A stretch of DNA of 64,000 bases from Spirochaetales bacterium. Its GTDB lineage: Bacteria > Spirochaetota > Leptospiria > Leptospirales > Leptonemataceae. The stretch lies in assembly GCA_024233935.1 (NCBI GenBank), contig JACKOY010000013.1:1-64000 (forward strand), in the 5' to 3' direction. Positions 28,161-36,821 of the stretch are shown in pieces (position 1 is the stretch's first letter; each line of letters starts with the position of its first letter). The notes under the pieces are model-generated. The model was not told the origin of the DNA and ran no database searches. It worked only from the letters and a program-made list of their open reading frames with translations. Both the position numbers and the translations under genes were made by a program.

Positions 28161-28955
28161 TCATTGCGTCATGGCCCGACGGGCCCGATCGACCAGGGAC
28201 TGCAGAGTCTGCATGCCTTCCAGGAACAGAGCCGGCCCTGGCTGTAGAATGATGCTGGGGTCCATTTCGTAAATCTGATTGTTCCGGATGGCCGGGACTT
28301 GCTGCCAGTCGGGATGATTGCGAACCCAGTCATGGTCCATCGCCTTGCCGCACCAGGAACCGACAATCAGGTCCGGATTGCGCCGACCTGCTTCGGCTGG
28401 TTCAATGGTCCGGTCCCGGGCCAGGCCGGCTTCGCGCAGCTCAGCGAAGATATCTCGCCCACCGACAAGTTCGATCAATTCGGAGACCCATCGGATCGCG
28501 CTGATCAGCGGTTCGTCCCACTCCTGAAAGAAGACCGCCGGGCGTAGCTGATCTTCAGTGCTCCGGCGCGTGGCTTCCATCGCCTGCCTCCAGCGGCCAA
28601 TCAGCTCCGCACCACGCTCCGCCCGCCCCACGATTCCGGCGAGCATCTGCATGCTTTCCAGGATTTCTTCCAGGCTGCGCTGGTTGGTGACAAGGACCGG
28701 CAGGCCCGCCCGAATCAGGCTGGCTGCCAGATCGGCCTGAATGTCGGAGAAACCGACCACCAGGTCCGGCTTCAAGCGGCGAATCTTCTCCACGCTCCCG
28801 GAGACAAAGGCACTGACCACCGGGTGGCGTTTGCGGGCTTCGGGAGGGCGCACGGTGTAGGCGCTGATTCCGACGATACGCTGCTCTTCCCCCAACAGGT
28901 ACAGAAGCTCGGTCGTCTCTTCGGTCAGGCAAACGATGCGACGGGGGCCGAACAT
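28161..28955 (-). CDS. BtuF-like periplasmic-binding-fold protein without signal
   Basis: About 264 residues from the ATG at 28955. It has the two-lobe cobalamin/iron-siderophore binding fold: RIVCLTEETTELLYLLGEEQRIVGIS, VSGSVEKIRRLKPDLVVGFSD split over lobe 1, and ISAIRWVSELIELVGGRDIF with NPDLIVGSWC in lobe 2. No signal peptide is seen, even if the start is moved to 28994. Signal-less stand-alone members of this family are often annotated as cobalamin-binding proteins. No ABC permease or ATPase is adjacent, and I found no cobalamin riboswitch upstream. Confidence 0.78.
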   Translation of the reverse strand: MFGPRRIVCLTEETTELLYLLGEEQRIVGISAYTVRPPEARKRHPVVSAFVSGSVEKIRRLKPDLVVGFSDIQADLAASLIRAGLPVLVTNQRSLEEILESMQMLAGIVGRAERGAELIGRWRQAMEATRRSTEDQLRPAVFFQEWDEPLISAIRWVSELIELVGGRDIFAELREAGLARDRTIEPAEAGRRNPDLIVGSWCGKAMDHDWVRNHPDWQQVPAIRNNQIYEMDPSIILQPGPALFLEGMQTLQSLVDRARRAMTQ

Positions 28956-29420
28956 GGTTCCGGACTGATGGCGCCTGCTCCTTTCGTCCAGCATTCGCCG
29001 GCCTCTCAGCCCGGCGCTTGCGCTGGATTTTGTGACCCGGGAACCCGGCGGGTGAAACCATAGCGTTGGCGCGATCCGCGAGAGCAGGCTGAACCACCGC
29101 CGAGTACTCCGGAACCGGCGCGGTATGGAGACGAAGCCCCCCGGGCCCTGCTCCTGCACCAGGAGGAGCTGGTGCGCGGGATGGTAGAGGAGTTGAGGAC
29201 AGAGACGATGGGTCGATTATTCCACCGCGGACGGGAGCACCGGAGCTTGGCCAAGAGAGCCGGAATGGCACTCAAAGACCTGGAAAAGCGAAATAGCTGT
29301 TGTCGGCCATCGTGGGCCTCACCCGTAAATCTACCATGAGACGATTTAGCGCACTTCGTTTGCCTCGCGATTATTCGAAAGGGAGCGTGCGTCCCGCGCG
29401 AGATCGTGTCGGAGCACACC
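28956..29420. other. Stretch without a convincing gene
   Basis: The 465 bases between the BtuF-like start and the Imm11-like stop hold no ORF with recognisable protein character on either strand. The BtuF frame stays open on the minus strand up to 29159, but the extension (arginine-rich, no signal) does not look coding. No tRNA or riboswitch was recognised. Confidence 0.45.
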
Positions 29421-29975
29421 TCAGGGATTCACGTCCCGAAAAACGGCGCCAGAAAACCCACGCCCCTCAATCGCCTCGCGCAGCCTCGCCGAAACGATCA
29501 CCGCTATCTCGTACTTCTGCACACGAAAAATTTGAACGCCCGCTGGTACGGCGACAGGGTCAATTATGAGTGGCGTGATCTGACGGTACGTGCCCGCGAG
29601 ATCCGGTCGGTGGTCCTCTAGTGTCCACTTCATGAACTGCGAGCGGCCCTCGTCGACGCAGTCCACAGCCTGAAGCACATTTAGCAGCATACGTTGTCCA
29701 TGGCCCGCCACGTGCAGCGGAACACATTGTACATCTTGCGCTGCAATGGAGAGAATTAGGCTGCCCAATTCCTTCGTGACTACGGGCACAGCAAAACTGG
29801 TGTAACAGAAATCGAGAGGCCTTCCCGGGTTAGTGTACTCGGCCAGGACTGGCACATTCCCTCCGTACCGTTTTGTTTTTCCAAAGTCCCACTCTACGCC
29901 TTCGGGCGTTGTTACCAGGCCCAAGTGCCACCGATCGCTTGAGCTCATGTCGTCAAGTAACTCGAACCACTTCAC
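29421..29975 (-). CDS. Imm11 (DUF1629)-like immunity protein
   Basis: 184 residues, cytoplasmic, resembling the Imm11/DUF1629 family that neutralises polymorphic toxins. Family-like features are the start KWFELLDDMSSSDRWHLG, the middle PLDFCYTSFAVPVV, and the end KYEIAVIVSARLREAIEGRGFSGAVF. The GTG start overlaps the TGA of an upstream reading frame by four bases, the arrangement expected when an immunity gene follows its toxin. Only a stub of that frame remains, so this looks like an orphan immunity gene. It lies beside the group II intron and repeats. Confidence 0.65.
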   Translation of the reverse strand: MKWFELLDDMSSSDRWHLGLVTTPEGVEWDFGKTKRYGGNVPVLAEYTNPGRPLDFCYTSFAVPVVTKELGSLILSIAAQDVQCVPLHVAGHGQRMLLNVLQAVDCVDEGRSQFMKWTLEDHRPDLAGTYRQITPLIIDPVAVPAGVQIFRVQKYEIAVIVSARLREAIEGRGFSGAVFRDVNP

Positions 29976-30166
29976 GGCGCACCTTGCGTGACCATACGAT
30001 TGAGCAACGAGCCCTGGGTGGCTACTTCCGCTCGGATCGTAGCCAGTTCGGCCCTAAAGGCCCGTGAATATGTTTCCCCACGAGACCGCGTGTGGCAAGC
30101 GTAAGCCGGCGAAGCGAACGCATTTCCCCGTGACGCAGCCGGGGTCGGGGCCGCCGTCAGGCGGAA
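29972..30166 (-). pseudogene. Stub of a coding frame upstream of the immunity gene
   Basis: An open frame of about 64 codons without a good start ends AFRAELATIRAEVATQGSL then LLNRMVTQGAP. It overlaps the immunity GTG by four bases and is preceded by an in-frame TAA (30167-30169). It may be the C-terminal end of a lost polymorphic toxin. I could not match it to a toxin family, and a competing short frame exists in the same bases. Confidence 0.35.
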
Positions 30167-30241
30167 TTACGTCTTAAGCTTTTCCACAAGGCCCGAACGT
30201 TTACCGTTGATTATGCGATGGTGCAGTTAGCTGGGACCCAC

Positions 30242-30373
30242 TCAGCGCGCTGCCATTTCACGAAAGCGGCGGGTGGTGAGCAGGTCGTCGATCACCTGCA
30301 ACACGTAGTCGCGATCTTTGGTGGGTAGTTCCTGAATTTCTTTGCATTGAAAGACCCGCAGAGGCGGCGGTCC
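30242..30373 (-). pseudogene. C-terminal remnant of an XRE-type regulator
   Basis: The minus strand encodes PPPLRVFQCKEIQELPTKD followed by RDYVLQVIDDLLTTRRFREMA and a stop. This matches the C-terminal helix of phage-repressor-like XRE regulators (LPPKDRDFVLxxIDxLL type). The N-terminal HTH part is missing: the frame runs into the 5' end of the group II intron at 30374. Beyond the intron, the same frame reads through the dispersed repeat rather than an HTH, so the gene was probably truncated in more than one step. Confidence 0.6.
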
Positions 30374-30856
30374 GTGCCGTCTCAAGCAGTTTCAGGATGT
30401 AAGGAGGCAACGAATTGCATTGAGTCTGAAATAAGCGAAGATGCGAGCCTAACGCAAGTGAACCTTATTGAGCCTCGTTATGAAGTCGATGGTGGCCAGC
30501 CTCTCGTGTATGGTGAAGCCATTACCGGTCTGCCGATTGCAGCGGAATAGGAAAGGAATCCGAGAAGGCAGACAGGACCATCCGGGGTTGTTCGAGGGCG
30601 GCGCGTGTCTTGAGGGAACACATGAACCACACGAGATCCTGATAGCGGGGCTGGCGATCCCACTGGTTTCAAGGAAGAACAGGCTATCAGGAAGTCGGAG
30701 ATGCCCATAGTAGTGTTGATACGCGGGACAACATAACCCGCGCGAGTAGCGAAGGGGCATTGCTGCAACAGAATCTTACGAAGAAAGGAGCGAGTCTGAT
30801 TGATGGGAACATCTAATACGGACAGTAGAGCCAAAGGCAACCGGCCGGCGGACGCA

Positions 30857-32139
30857 GTGCGAGACTTTCAGAGGAAGATATATCGAAATCACCAAACAGG
30901 AACCGAAGTTTCGGTTCTATTCGTTGTATGACAAAATCTGCCGGGAGGACTTCCTGCGCGAAGCCTATAAACGGGTACGTGCCAATCCGGGTTCACCGGG
31001 TGTTGATGGAATCTCCTTCGCCGATGTCGACGAAGGCGGGCTGGAGAGCTTTCTGCGTGAGATTCGCAAGAGTCTAATGGAAAAAAAGCTACCGACCCGA
31101 CCCGGTTCTGCGGGTAATGATCCCGAAGTCCGACGGCACGGAACGACCGCTCGCCTATTCCGACAATACGGGATCGCGTGGTACAGATGTCATACAAGCT
31201 GGCAATAGAACCGATCTTCGAAGCGGATTTTGACGACGACTCTTTCGGATTTCGTCCGAAGCGGTCGGCCAAAGACGCGGTAGGACGAATCAAAGAAAAC
31301 CTGAAAGCGGGCCGTCACGAGGTGTATGACGCGGACTTGAGTAAATATTTCGACTCAATTCCTCATACCAAACTTCTAAAGACGGTTGGGCAGCGTATCA
31401 GCGATCAGAAAGTGCTTCATCTTCTGAAAATGTGGCTGAAAGCCCCGATAGAGGAAGGTGGCCGGATGAGTGGCGGTAAGAAGAATAAGAGAGGAACCCC
31501 GTGGCGGTGTGATCTCCCTCTGCTTGCCAACATCTATCTGAATCTGATGGATCGCATGATTCGCAAGCGCCCGGAATTCAGGGACCTGAAAATGGTTCGT
31601 TACGCCGATGACTTTGTGCTGATGGGGCGCAAGATCAGTGCAGAAGCTCTGGACCGTCTGACGTGGCTGTTTAAGAAGATGGAGCTTTCGATCAATGAAA
31701 GCAAGACACATCTGGTAGATAGCCGGCGAAGTGGATTCGAGTTTCTGAGCTTTACGTTTCAATGCCATTGCAGTCGCCTAAAAGACCGTGAAGGACACTA
31801 CTGGAACATCGCTCCTTCCGCGAAGGCTCAGAAGAGGTTGCGTGGAGAAATCAAAGCGCGCCTGATTAAGTGTCGTCAGAGAAACGTTAAGATCGGGATA
31901 GATCAGCTCAATCCGCTGCTGCGGGGTTGGCTCAATTACTTTACCATCCCGGGTGTTTCGCACACCAACGCGCGCGTGGTAAAATAAGAATCTATCTTCG
32001 GGACCGCCTTTTTCGTCATCAAAAACGAAAGAGTCAGAGATACCGTATCGCTTACTGCCGTAAGACGTTCTCCCGATGGCTCGATGCCGGGCTAATCGAT
32101 CCGGAGGCTTATGGTATCCCGGATACTGTGAAAACTTGA
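30857..32139 (+). pseudogene. Broken group II intron reverse transcriptase/maturase
   Basis: Segments in three frames make one LtrA-like protein: FYSLYDKICREDFLREAYKR (RT start), LRVMIPKSDGTERPLA, then VVQMSYKLAIEPIFEADF, FGFRPKRSAKDAVG, YDADLSKYFDSIPH, RYADDFVLMG with the catalytic YADD, and the C-terminal GIIM/X region (LNPLLRGWLNYF, FSRWLDAGLIDPEAYGIP). Frame changes occur near 30885, 31088, at an extra T at 31156, and near 31985. The conserved GTPQGGVISPLLA motif reads GTPWRCDLPLLA because two small deletions (about 31510 and 31525) cancel in frame but replace the core residues. Flanking genes are intact, which argues for real decay over assembly error. Confidence 0.88.
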
Positions 32140-32155
32140 GATGAAAGTTGCAGGA

Positions 32156-32189
32156 AAGCCGTATGCGGGAAAACCGCACGTACGGTTTG
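32156..32189 (+). ncRNA. Group II intron domain V
   Basis: The 34-base catalytic hairpin: AGCCGTATGCGG, the GAAA-type loop region, then CCGCACGTACGGTT. It contains the AGC catalytic triad (32157-32159) and the two-base bulge in the distal stem. A domain VI hairpin with GGCCGG-type arms follows up to 32239. Confidence 0.9.
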
Positions 32190-32239
32190 ATGAGGGGGGC
32201 CGGTGAAACCGGTAACGGGGGAGCCGGCCTCTACTCTAC

Positions 32240-32361
32240 GATGGCGAAGCACACCGAGGGCGCAATCTTACGCTCGCTCCCGGGTGGTCGCGGGCGGGGG
32301 TTCAAATGTGTGCCCGAAGGCAAACATTTGGGGTTGCCAGGGCAAACTGCGAGCGCAGACG
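32240..32361 (+). repeat. Dispersed repeat element, copy B
   Basis: This is the inverted copy of 1-118. It begins at the intron 3' junction with GATGGCGAAGCACACCGAG and includes CCGGGTGGTCGCGGGCGGG. It contains a hairpin (AAATGTGTGCC / GGCAAACATTT around CGAA) that is equivalent to the copy A hairpin but differs in sequence on both arms. A further inverted pair, CAAACTGC and GCAGTTTG (about 32345-32373), follows. Bases 32362-32563 hold no recognisable gene. Confidence 0.7.
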
Positions 32362-32563
32362 AGCAGTTTGAACTCGCGGACGCGACCCATAGGGAGCGGC
32401 CGCTTACTTTCGGGCGGTCGCCCCCTTGCGGCTCCTCGTTTCGGGATGACGTATCAAACCCAGGCGCAGGCGGAAGCGATGCGTCGTGAGCGGCTGGTGT
32501 CTCTGTTGTCTGCGTACACAGCGGCCGGCGACTCATTCTGCAAGCAGAGTTCCGAAACGCAGG

Positions 32564-33763
32564 CTATGGATTTGCGTACGGAAGGCGCATGACGAACTCA
32601 CTGCCTCGTCCCGGCTCGCTGATAACGTCGAGTTTTCCGCCGTGTCGGCCTATGATGCGCTCTGCGATTGCGAGTCCCAGGCCGGTGCTGCGTTCGCCGG
32701 CGGTTCCCTGTTCCTGCGCACGGAAAAAGGGCCGGAAGATGCTTTTGAGATCTTCCTGGCTGATTCCACGTCCCGTGTCCCGCACCCGGAGCACCGCCTG
32801 GGATGCATCTTGCTCAAGCAGAACGTCGACGCGACCGCCTTCGTCAGTGTATTTGATGGCGTTGCCGATCAGATTCTGGATTACCTGTTCGATTTTAACG
32901 CTGTCGATGGATATCTGCGGCAGATCTGGTTCAATCCTGGACTCGATCGAAATGTTTTTGCGTTCGGCCTGGACCCGGGACAGCTCAAGACACTGTTCCG
33001 TCAGGCGGGCAAGGTCACACGCCTCCCTGCGGAGATTCACGGTGCCGGCCTCAACGGCCGCCAGGTCCAGGGTGTCGTCCACGAGCCGGAGTATGTAGCG
33101 ACTGTTGGAATGAATACGTTCCAGAAAGATGCGGTGCGGTCCGGTGAGTTCTTCCGCCTCCTCAAGTAAGAACTCGCTGAAGCCCTGGATAACCCCGAGG
33201 GGGTTGCGAAGGTCATGGGCAGCGGCGCCCAAAAGCAAATTCTTTTCTTCGTTCAATTCAGCCAGCCGCCTTGTCTTGCGGCGCAGATCGAGCAGGGCCG
33301 TTACCTGCCGGCCCAGTATTTCCAGGTCTTCCTTTTGCCCGGCCGTAAACTGTCTGCGCTCATAGTCGATGACACAAAGCGTTCCGAGCGCGTGGCCCGC
33401 GCCGGTGCGGAGCGGAGTGCCGGCATAAAAGCGGATGTTGGGCGCCGCCGTTACCAGGGGATTGTCACGGAAGCGTTCGTCCTCCAGCGCGTCGGGCACG
33501 ATCAACGGCTCTTGATCATGGATGGCGTGGGCGCAGAAGGCCCAGTCCCGGGGTGTCTCGGTTGCATCGAGGCCGACCCGACTTTTGAACCATTGTCGAT
33601 CACGATCAACCAGCGAAATGAGAGCGGTGGGTGTGCCGCAAATCCGGGCGGCCAGGCGGGTCAGGTCATCGTACTCCTTTTCGGCAAGCGTATCGAGTAT
33701 GTTGCAGGAGCGTAGCTCGGCCAGGCGCGCGTCTTCATCAGGAGGATTGGCCGGCTTGATCAT
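32564..33763 (-). CDS. GAF-domain sensor histidine kinase
   Basis: 399 residues, no transmembrane helix. An N-terminal GAF domain of the kind found in soluble sensors (LISLVDRDRQWFKSRVGLD, FCAHAIHDQEPLIVPDALED, RFYAGTPLRTGAGHALGTLC) is followed by a HisKA dimerisation domain with H183 in AAHDLRNPLGVI. The HATPase domain has N box NLIGNAIKYT, G1 DTGRGI and G2 GLGLAI. All catalytic boxes are intact. The signal is unknown, and no response regulator is adjacent, so the partner is encoded elsewhere. It is divergent from the DUF2809 gene and next to the intron and repeat zone. Confidence 0.93.
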   Translation of the reverse strand: MIKPANPPDEDARLAELRSCNILDTLAEKEYDDLTRLAARICGTPTALISLVDRDRQWFKSRVGLDATETPRDWAFCAHAIHDQEPLIVPDALEDERFRDNPLVTAAPNIRFYAGTPLRTGAGHALGTLCVIDYERRQFTAGQKEDLEILGRQVTALLDLRRKTRRLAELNEEKNLLLGAAAHDLRNPLGVIQGFSEFLLEEAEELTGPHRIFLERIHSNSRYILRLVDDTLDLAAVEAGTVNLRREACDLARLTEQCLELSRVQAERKNISIESRIEPDLPQISIDSVKIEQVIQNLIGNAIKYTDEGGRVDVLLEQDASQAVLRVRDTGRGISQEDLKSIFRPFFRAQEQGTAGERSTGLGLAIAERIIGRHGGKLDVISEPGRGSEFVMRLPYANP

Positions 33764-33865
33764 GAGCCATCAGTCGCATTCGACTTCGCAGTCTGTCAAG
33801 CGCCCTTGAACCGCTGGGTTCGGCTGGATCAGGTTTCTGTTGCCCCGTCAAAACGATAGTTTGTT

Positions 33866-34252
33866 ATGTCCAGGGTGCGGTTTCATTTCAACCGGCGTGC
33901 GGCGCTGGCAGCCCTGTTTCTGCTCGTGGTGGAGATCGGGATCGCCGTATACGTCACGGGCGGCTTTGTGCGCTGGTTTGTGGGCGACGTTCTCGCTATC
34001 GCACTTGTGTTTTTTACCCTGCGATCGTTTTCTACACTGCCGGCAGTCCGGCTGGCGGCCTTCGCGTTTGGTTTCGCCTGCCTGATTGAGCTGGGTCAGT
34101 TGCTTGCCGTTCCGGACCGTTTGGGTTTCGCCCCCGGGAGCGTACTTGCGATTGCTGCTGGATCCGTCTTTGACCCGCTGGATCTTCTGGCGTACGCGCT
34201 CGGCGCCATCGGGAGCGCCCTTCTGGACCGACCCGTTACGCGACCCGATTGA
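33866..34252 (+). CDS. DUF2809 small membrane protein
   Basis: 128 residues with four hydrophobic segments. The DUF2809 signature is clear: TGGFVRWFVGDVLAIALVFF, then FAFACLIELGQLL-like text (FGFACLIELGQLLAVPDRLG) and FDPLDLLAYALGAIGSALLD. The family is widespread and uncharacterised, resembling VanZ-type membrane proteins. The ribosome site is weak. It is divergent from the histidine kinase and convergent with the oxidoreductase; no operon partner. Confidence 0.82.
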   Translation: MSRVRFHFNRRAALAALFLLVVEIGIAVYVTGGFVRWFVGDVLAIALVFFTLRSFSTLPAVRLAAFAFGFACLIELGQLLAVPDRLGFAPGSVLAIAAGSVFDPLDLLAYALGAIGSALLDRPVTRPD

Positions 34253-34285
34253 ATCGGGCCGCGCGGTGTGGCTCAATTCGAACGA

Positions 34286-35956
34286 TCAGGCTTTCTGGCC
34301 GACCAGGTCGGCTGCGACTTTCCGTTTGTCGGAGGGCGCCTGTTCGAGCGCGGCTGCTTCTTTTAAGACGCGAATGAAGCTGATGCCGTCCGGAATTTGC
34401 CCGACCGTGGCCATGGCGCCCATCAGAGCGCCGGCAATGCCGGGGGAGCTGGCGTCGGCGCCGGTCAGGTACAATCCCTCTATGGGGGTATGGGCCGAGC
34501 ACCAGGGCGCGAGGTCCGAGCGAAATCGTTCGCGCACACTGGGCACACCGTAGATGGAGCCCCGGGGATGGGCCGTGAAGTACGAAACTGTCAGAGGTGT
34601 CGATAGTTCGTCAAAGGCGATCAGATCTCGAAAGCCTGGATAACGGTCGTCAACAAAGGCCCGCAGTTTTTCTGAGATGCTCTCTTTCAGGGTCTCATAC
34701 TCATCGCCGCGTCTTTTCCAGGTGCTTTGCTCCCACTTGCGAAATGGTTCGTACGAAGTCAGCGCAATGATCTCTGCCGTGTGGGCCCGGGACTCCGAGC
34801 TCTTGAGCGAAGGAAAGGAGAGATAGGCGCCGCGCAATTCCGTATTCGTGTCGGTCAGGTCGCCGGAGAACGCAGTGTCGTGATCGTAGGACGCGAAGAT
34901 CCAATGATTTTCTCCGTGAAAGCCGAGTTTTCGCGGGTCGTCTTTAAGCCCGACGTACAGCGTCACCGATGTCGTGACCGGGTAATCACTGTAGAACTTC
35001 TGGAGTTCGGTCCGAAAAGGGATATGGACCTGATCGGAAAGCAGACGACAGTAAGTTGCGTAGGCGCCGGCGTTGGATACGATCACCGGGGCATAGAATT
35101 CACTTTCGACGGGTTGGTCCTTGCGGGCCGTCAGGTTGCGCACGCGTACGCCGATTGCGCGATTGTCCCGGACCAGGATCTCATCTACCTCGTGAGACAG
35201 AAGCACACGACCACCAGCTTCTTCGATAATCGGTCGCACACTTTCGGCGATGGTGCCGGCCCCGCCGTCGGGGTAGAAGCCGCCGCCGAGGTAGTGGCGC
35301 ACAACGCTGCAGTGAATGATAAAGGCGCTGCGAGAAGGCGGGATGCCGTAGTCGCCCCATTGGGACTCAAGCAAGGCGCGCAATTTCTCGTCCCGAAAGT
35401 TCTTTTCGAAATACTGGCCGGTGGTGATATCCGGGTTCTCAAAGCCGGTGATGGGGCAGGGTTGCCGTACCTGATCCACAAAGGGTCGGGCGGATTTCAT
35501 GTTGTGTCGACCGAACCAGGCGTCCACACGCTTCACGTCTTCAAAGTAGTTTTCGATCGCGTCGCGTTCTTCGGGAAACTTTTCAATCAGAGCCGCACGA
35601 TAGCGTTCTTCCGAAGAAGGCACCGGGAAGGTGAAGTCCGGATAGACAAACTTTTCGAAGACATCGGGCATTGCCTTCCAGCTAACACCGTTGCGCGTAA
35701 TGATGTCGAAGAGCCGGCGCAGCATGCCGCCTTCCTGCATGTCTCCGACATAGTGGATACCGACGTCCCAGGAGAATTTCTTGCGTCGGAATTCATGCGT
35801 GAAGCCACCGAACACGTAGTGCCGCTCCAGAACCAGGACGCGTTTGCCCCGCAGACGGGCCATGAGACTGGCCGTGGCCAGAGCTCCCATACCTGAACCA
35901 ATAATGATGATGTCGTACTGATTGTCTGCGGCGGGTTCTCGGTTTGTGTTTTCCAT
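34286..35956 (-). CDS. CrtI/retinol-saturase-like FAD-dependent oxidoreductase
   Basis: 556 residues. The N-terminal FAD-binding Rossmann motif IIIIGSGMGALATASLMA is followed by the GG-type region VLERHYVFGGFTHEF. The middle has GAGTIAESVRPIIEEAGGRV typical of phytoene desaturase relatives, and the C-terminus has the FAD site GLYLTGADASSPGIAGALMG. It is closest in style to all-trans-retinol 13,14-reductase-like enzymes that saturate polyene or fatty chains; the substrate is not readable. It is divergent from a TetR with twin palindromes in between, so it is probably repressed by that regulator. Confidence 0.87.
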   Translation of the reverse strand: MENTNREPAADNQYDIIIIGSGMGALATASLMARLRGKRVLVLERHYVFGGFTHEFRRKKFSWDVGIHYVGDMQEGGMLRRLFDIITRNGVSWKAMPDVFEKFVYPDFTFPVPSSEERYRAALIEKFPEERDAIENYFEDVKRVDAWFGRHNMKSARPFVDQVRQPCPITGFENPDITTGQYFEKNFRDEKLRALLESQWGDYGIPPSRSAFIIHCSVVRHYLGGGFYPDGGAGTIAESVRPIIEEAGGRVLLSHEVDEILVRDNRAIGVRVRNLTARKDQPVESEFYAPVIVSNAGAYATYCRLLSDQVHIPFRTELQKFYSDYPVTTSVTLYVGLKDDPRKLGFHGENHWIFASYDHDTAFSGDLTDTNTELRGAYLSFPSLKSSESRAHTAEIIALTSYEPFRKWEQSTWKRRGDEYETLKESISEKLRAFVDDRYPGFRDLIAFDELSTPLTVSYFTAHPRGSIYGVPSVRERFRSDLAPWCSAHTPIEGLYLTGADASSPGIAGALMGAMATVGQIPDGISFIRVLKEAAALEQAPSDKRKVAADLVGQKA

Positions 35957-35988
35957 GGTGGTCCTCCTGGCCGAAAATGACTTGCCTA

Positions 35989-36056
35989 GTTACCAATGGT
36001 AACAAGAGTTGCGATAGGACCCGGTCCGATCAAGCAAAAAAGTGACCAGTGGTAAC
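35989..36056. promoter_or_regulatory. Twin TetR operators between divergent genes
   Basis: GTTACCAATGGTAAC (35989-36003) is a perfect 15-bp palindrome. GTGACCAGTGGTAAC (36042-36056) repeats it with one asymmetric base. The two lie 53 bp apart in the 120-bp gap between the oxidoreductase and the TetR, each close to one start codon, so the pair could control both directions. Confidence 0.82.
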
Positions 36057-36076
36057 AATTTGACCCCGGATTTCCC

Positions 36077-36712
36077 ATGAAGCCATACTCCGCTGAGACA
36101 AAGGCTGCAGAAACGCCATCGGCCTCGCTGCGAGAGACCCTGATTGAGGGCGGGCTGCGCCTGCTGGCAAAAGGCGCCCCCGGGGATCTGAGCCTGCGCC
36201 AGGTCGCGGCAGCGGCCGGCGTGACTCACGCGGCCGCTTACCGGCACTTCGAAGACAAGAATGAGCTTCTGGCTGCCATGGCCCAGGAGGGCTTCCGGCG
36301 CTTCTATGATTACCAGATGGAGGCCCTGGAGCGTTCCGGACCGGCCGTGGCGGCCCGCTTTCGCAGCCTCGGGTGGACCTACGTGCGATTCGCTCTGGAA
36401 AATCCCGGTTTTGCCCGCATCATGTTTGGCGGCACGGGCCTTGATCGTCGGCGTTATCCCGGCTTGATGGCGGTCCAGGCCCGTTCGGCGCGCTTGCTGC
36501 AGCAGGTGATCCAGGAAGGCCAGACCGCCGGTTTGATTGCGCCGGGCAAGCTCAAGCAGAAGACCCGGGCGGCCTGGGCGATCGTACACGGCATGACGAT
36601 GCTGCTTTTGGATGGGCAGATCCCACCCGGAAGTTCCCTGGCCGCCACCGAGCGTTCAGTTACCGCCGTCATCGAGCATGTTGTTGTGGGAATGGCAGCC
36701 ACAGCTTCCTGA
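36077..36712 (+). CDS. TetR-family regulator
   Basis: 211 residues. The N-terminal HTH is typical: LRETLIEGGLRLLAKGAPGD, LSLRQVAAAAGVTHAAAYRHF, then EDKNELLAAMAQEGF. The ligand domain has FALENPGFARIMFGG and a C-terminal TetR_C-like helix bundle, similar in style to the third TetR of this window at 61423. Two palindromic sites lie just upstream. It probably represses itself and the divergent oxidoreductase, released by a lipid or other hydrophobic ligand. The ligand is an inference. Confidence 0.92.
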   Translation: MKPYSAETKAAETPSASLRETLIEGGLRLLAKGAPGDLSLRQVAAAAGVTHAAAYRHFEDKNELLAAMAQEGFRRFYDYQMEALERSGPAVAARFRSLGWTYVRFALENPGFARIMFGGTGLDRRRYPGLMAVQARSARLLQQVIQEGQTAGLIAPGKLKQKTRAAWAIVHGMTMLLLDGQIPPGSSLAATERSVTAVIEHVVVGMAATAS

Positions 36713-36821
36713 GTCGGCTGGTTGGTGGAGCACCCGGTGCGTCCGAAATCCCGGAGTTCAGAGCCCGCGCAATGTCCTGCAGGTTCTAAATCCGGCTTCG
36801 CGTTCTGGGGCGCAACGGGTA

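Larger units (their letters stand above)
30374..32239 (+). mobile_element. Group II intron, degenerate
   Basis: About 1.87 kb. The 3' part has a clear domain V and a domain VI hairpin, ending CTCTAC at 32239, and encodes a group II reverse transcriptase/maturase. The 3' boundary is supported independently: copy A of the flanking repeat loses homology exactly at this point. The 5' end is placed at GTGCC (30374), where the XRE remnant stops; it fits GUGYG only loosely. Bases 30374-30856 are ribozyme domains I-IV and hold no protein gene. The intron lies antisense to the XRE remnant. Its encoded protein is broken, so it is probably immobile unless helped in trans. Confidence 0.85.

Noticed and set aside
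28956..29230. Cobalamin riboswitch upstream of the BtuF-like gene
   Set aside because: The conserved B12-box and GCCACTG-type core could not be found on the minus strand; only loose GC-rich hairpins are present.
30857..32139. Frameshifts of the intron reverse transcriptase as sequencing errors
   Set aside because: Some lie in homopolymers, but several cluster in one gene while more than 50 neighbouring genes are intact, and the motif change from PQGGVIS to PWRCDL needs two separate losses. Real decay is more likely.
33790..33850. tRNA-like GGTTCGG segment upstream of the DUF2809 gene
   Set aside because: No acceptor stem, anticodon arm or CCA-compatible end can be folded around it; only a small GAACC/GGTTC hairpin is present.
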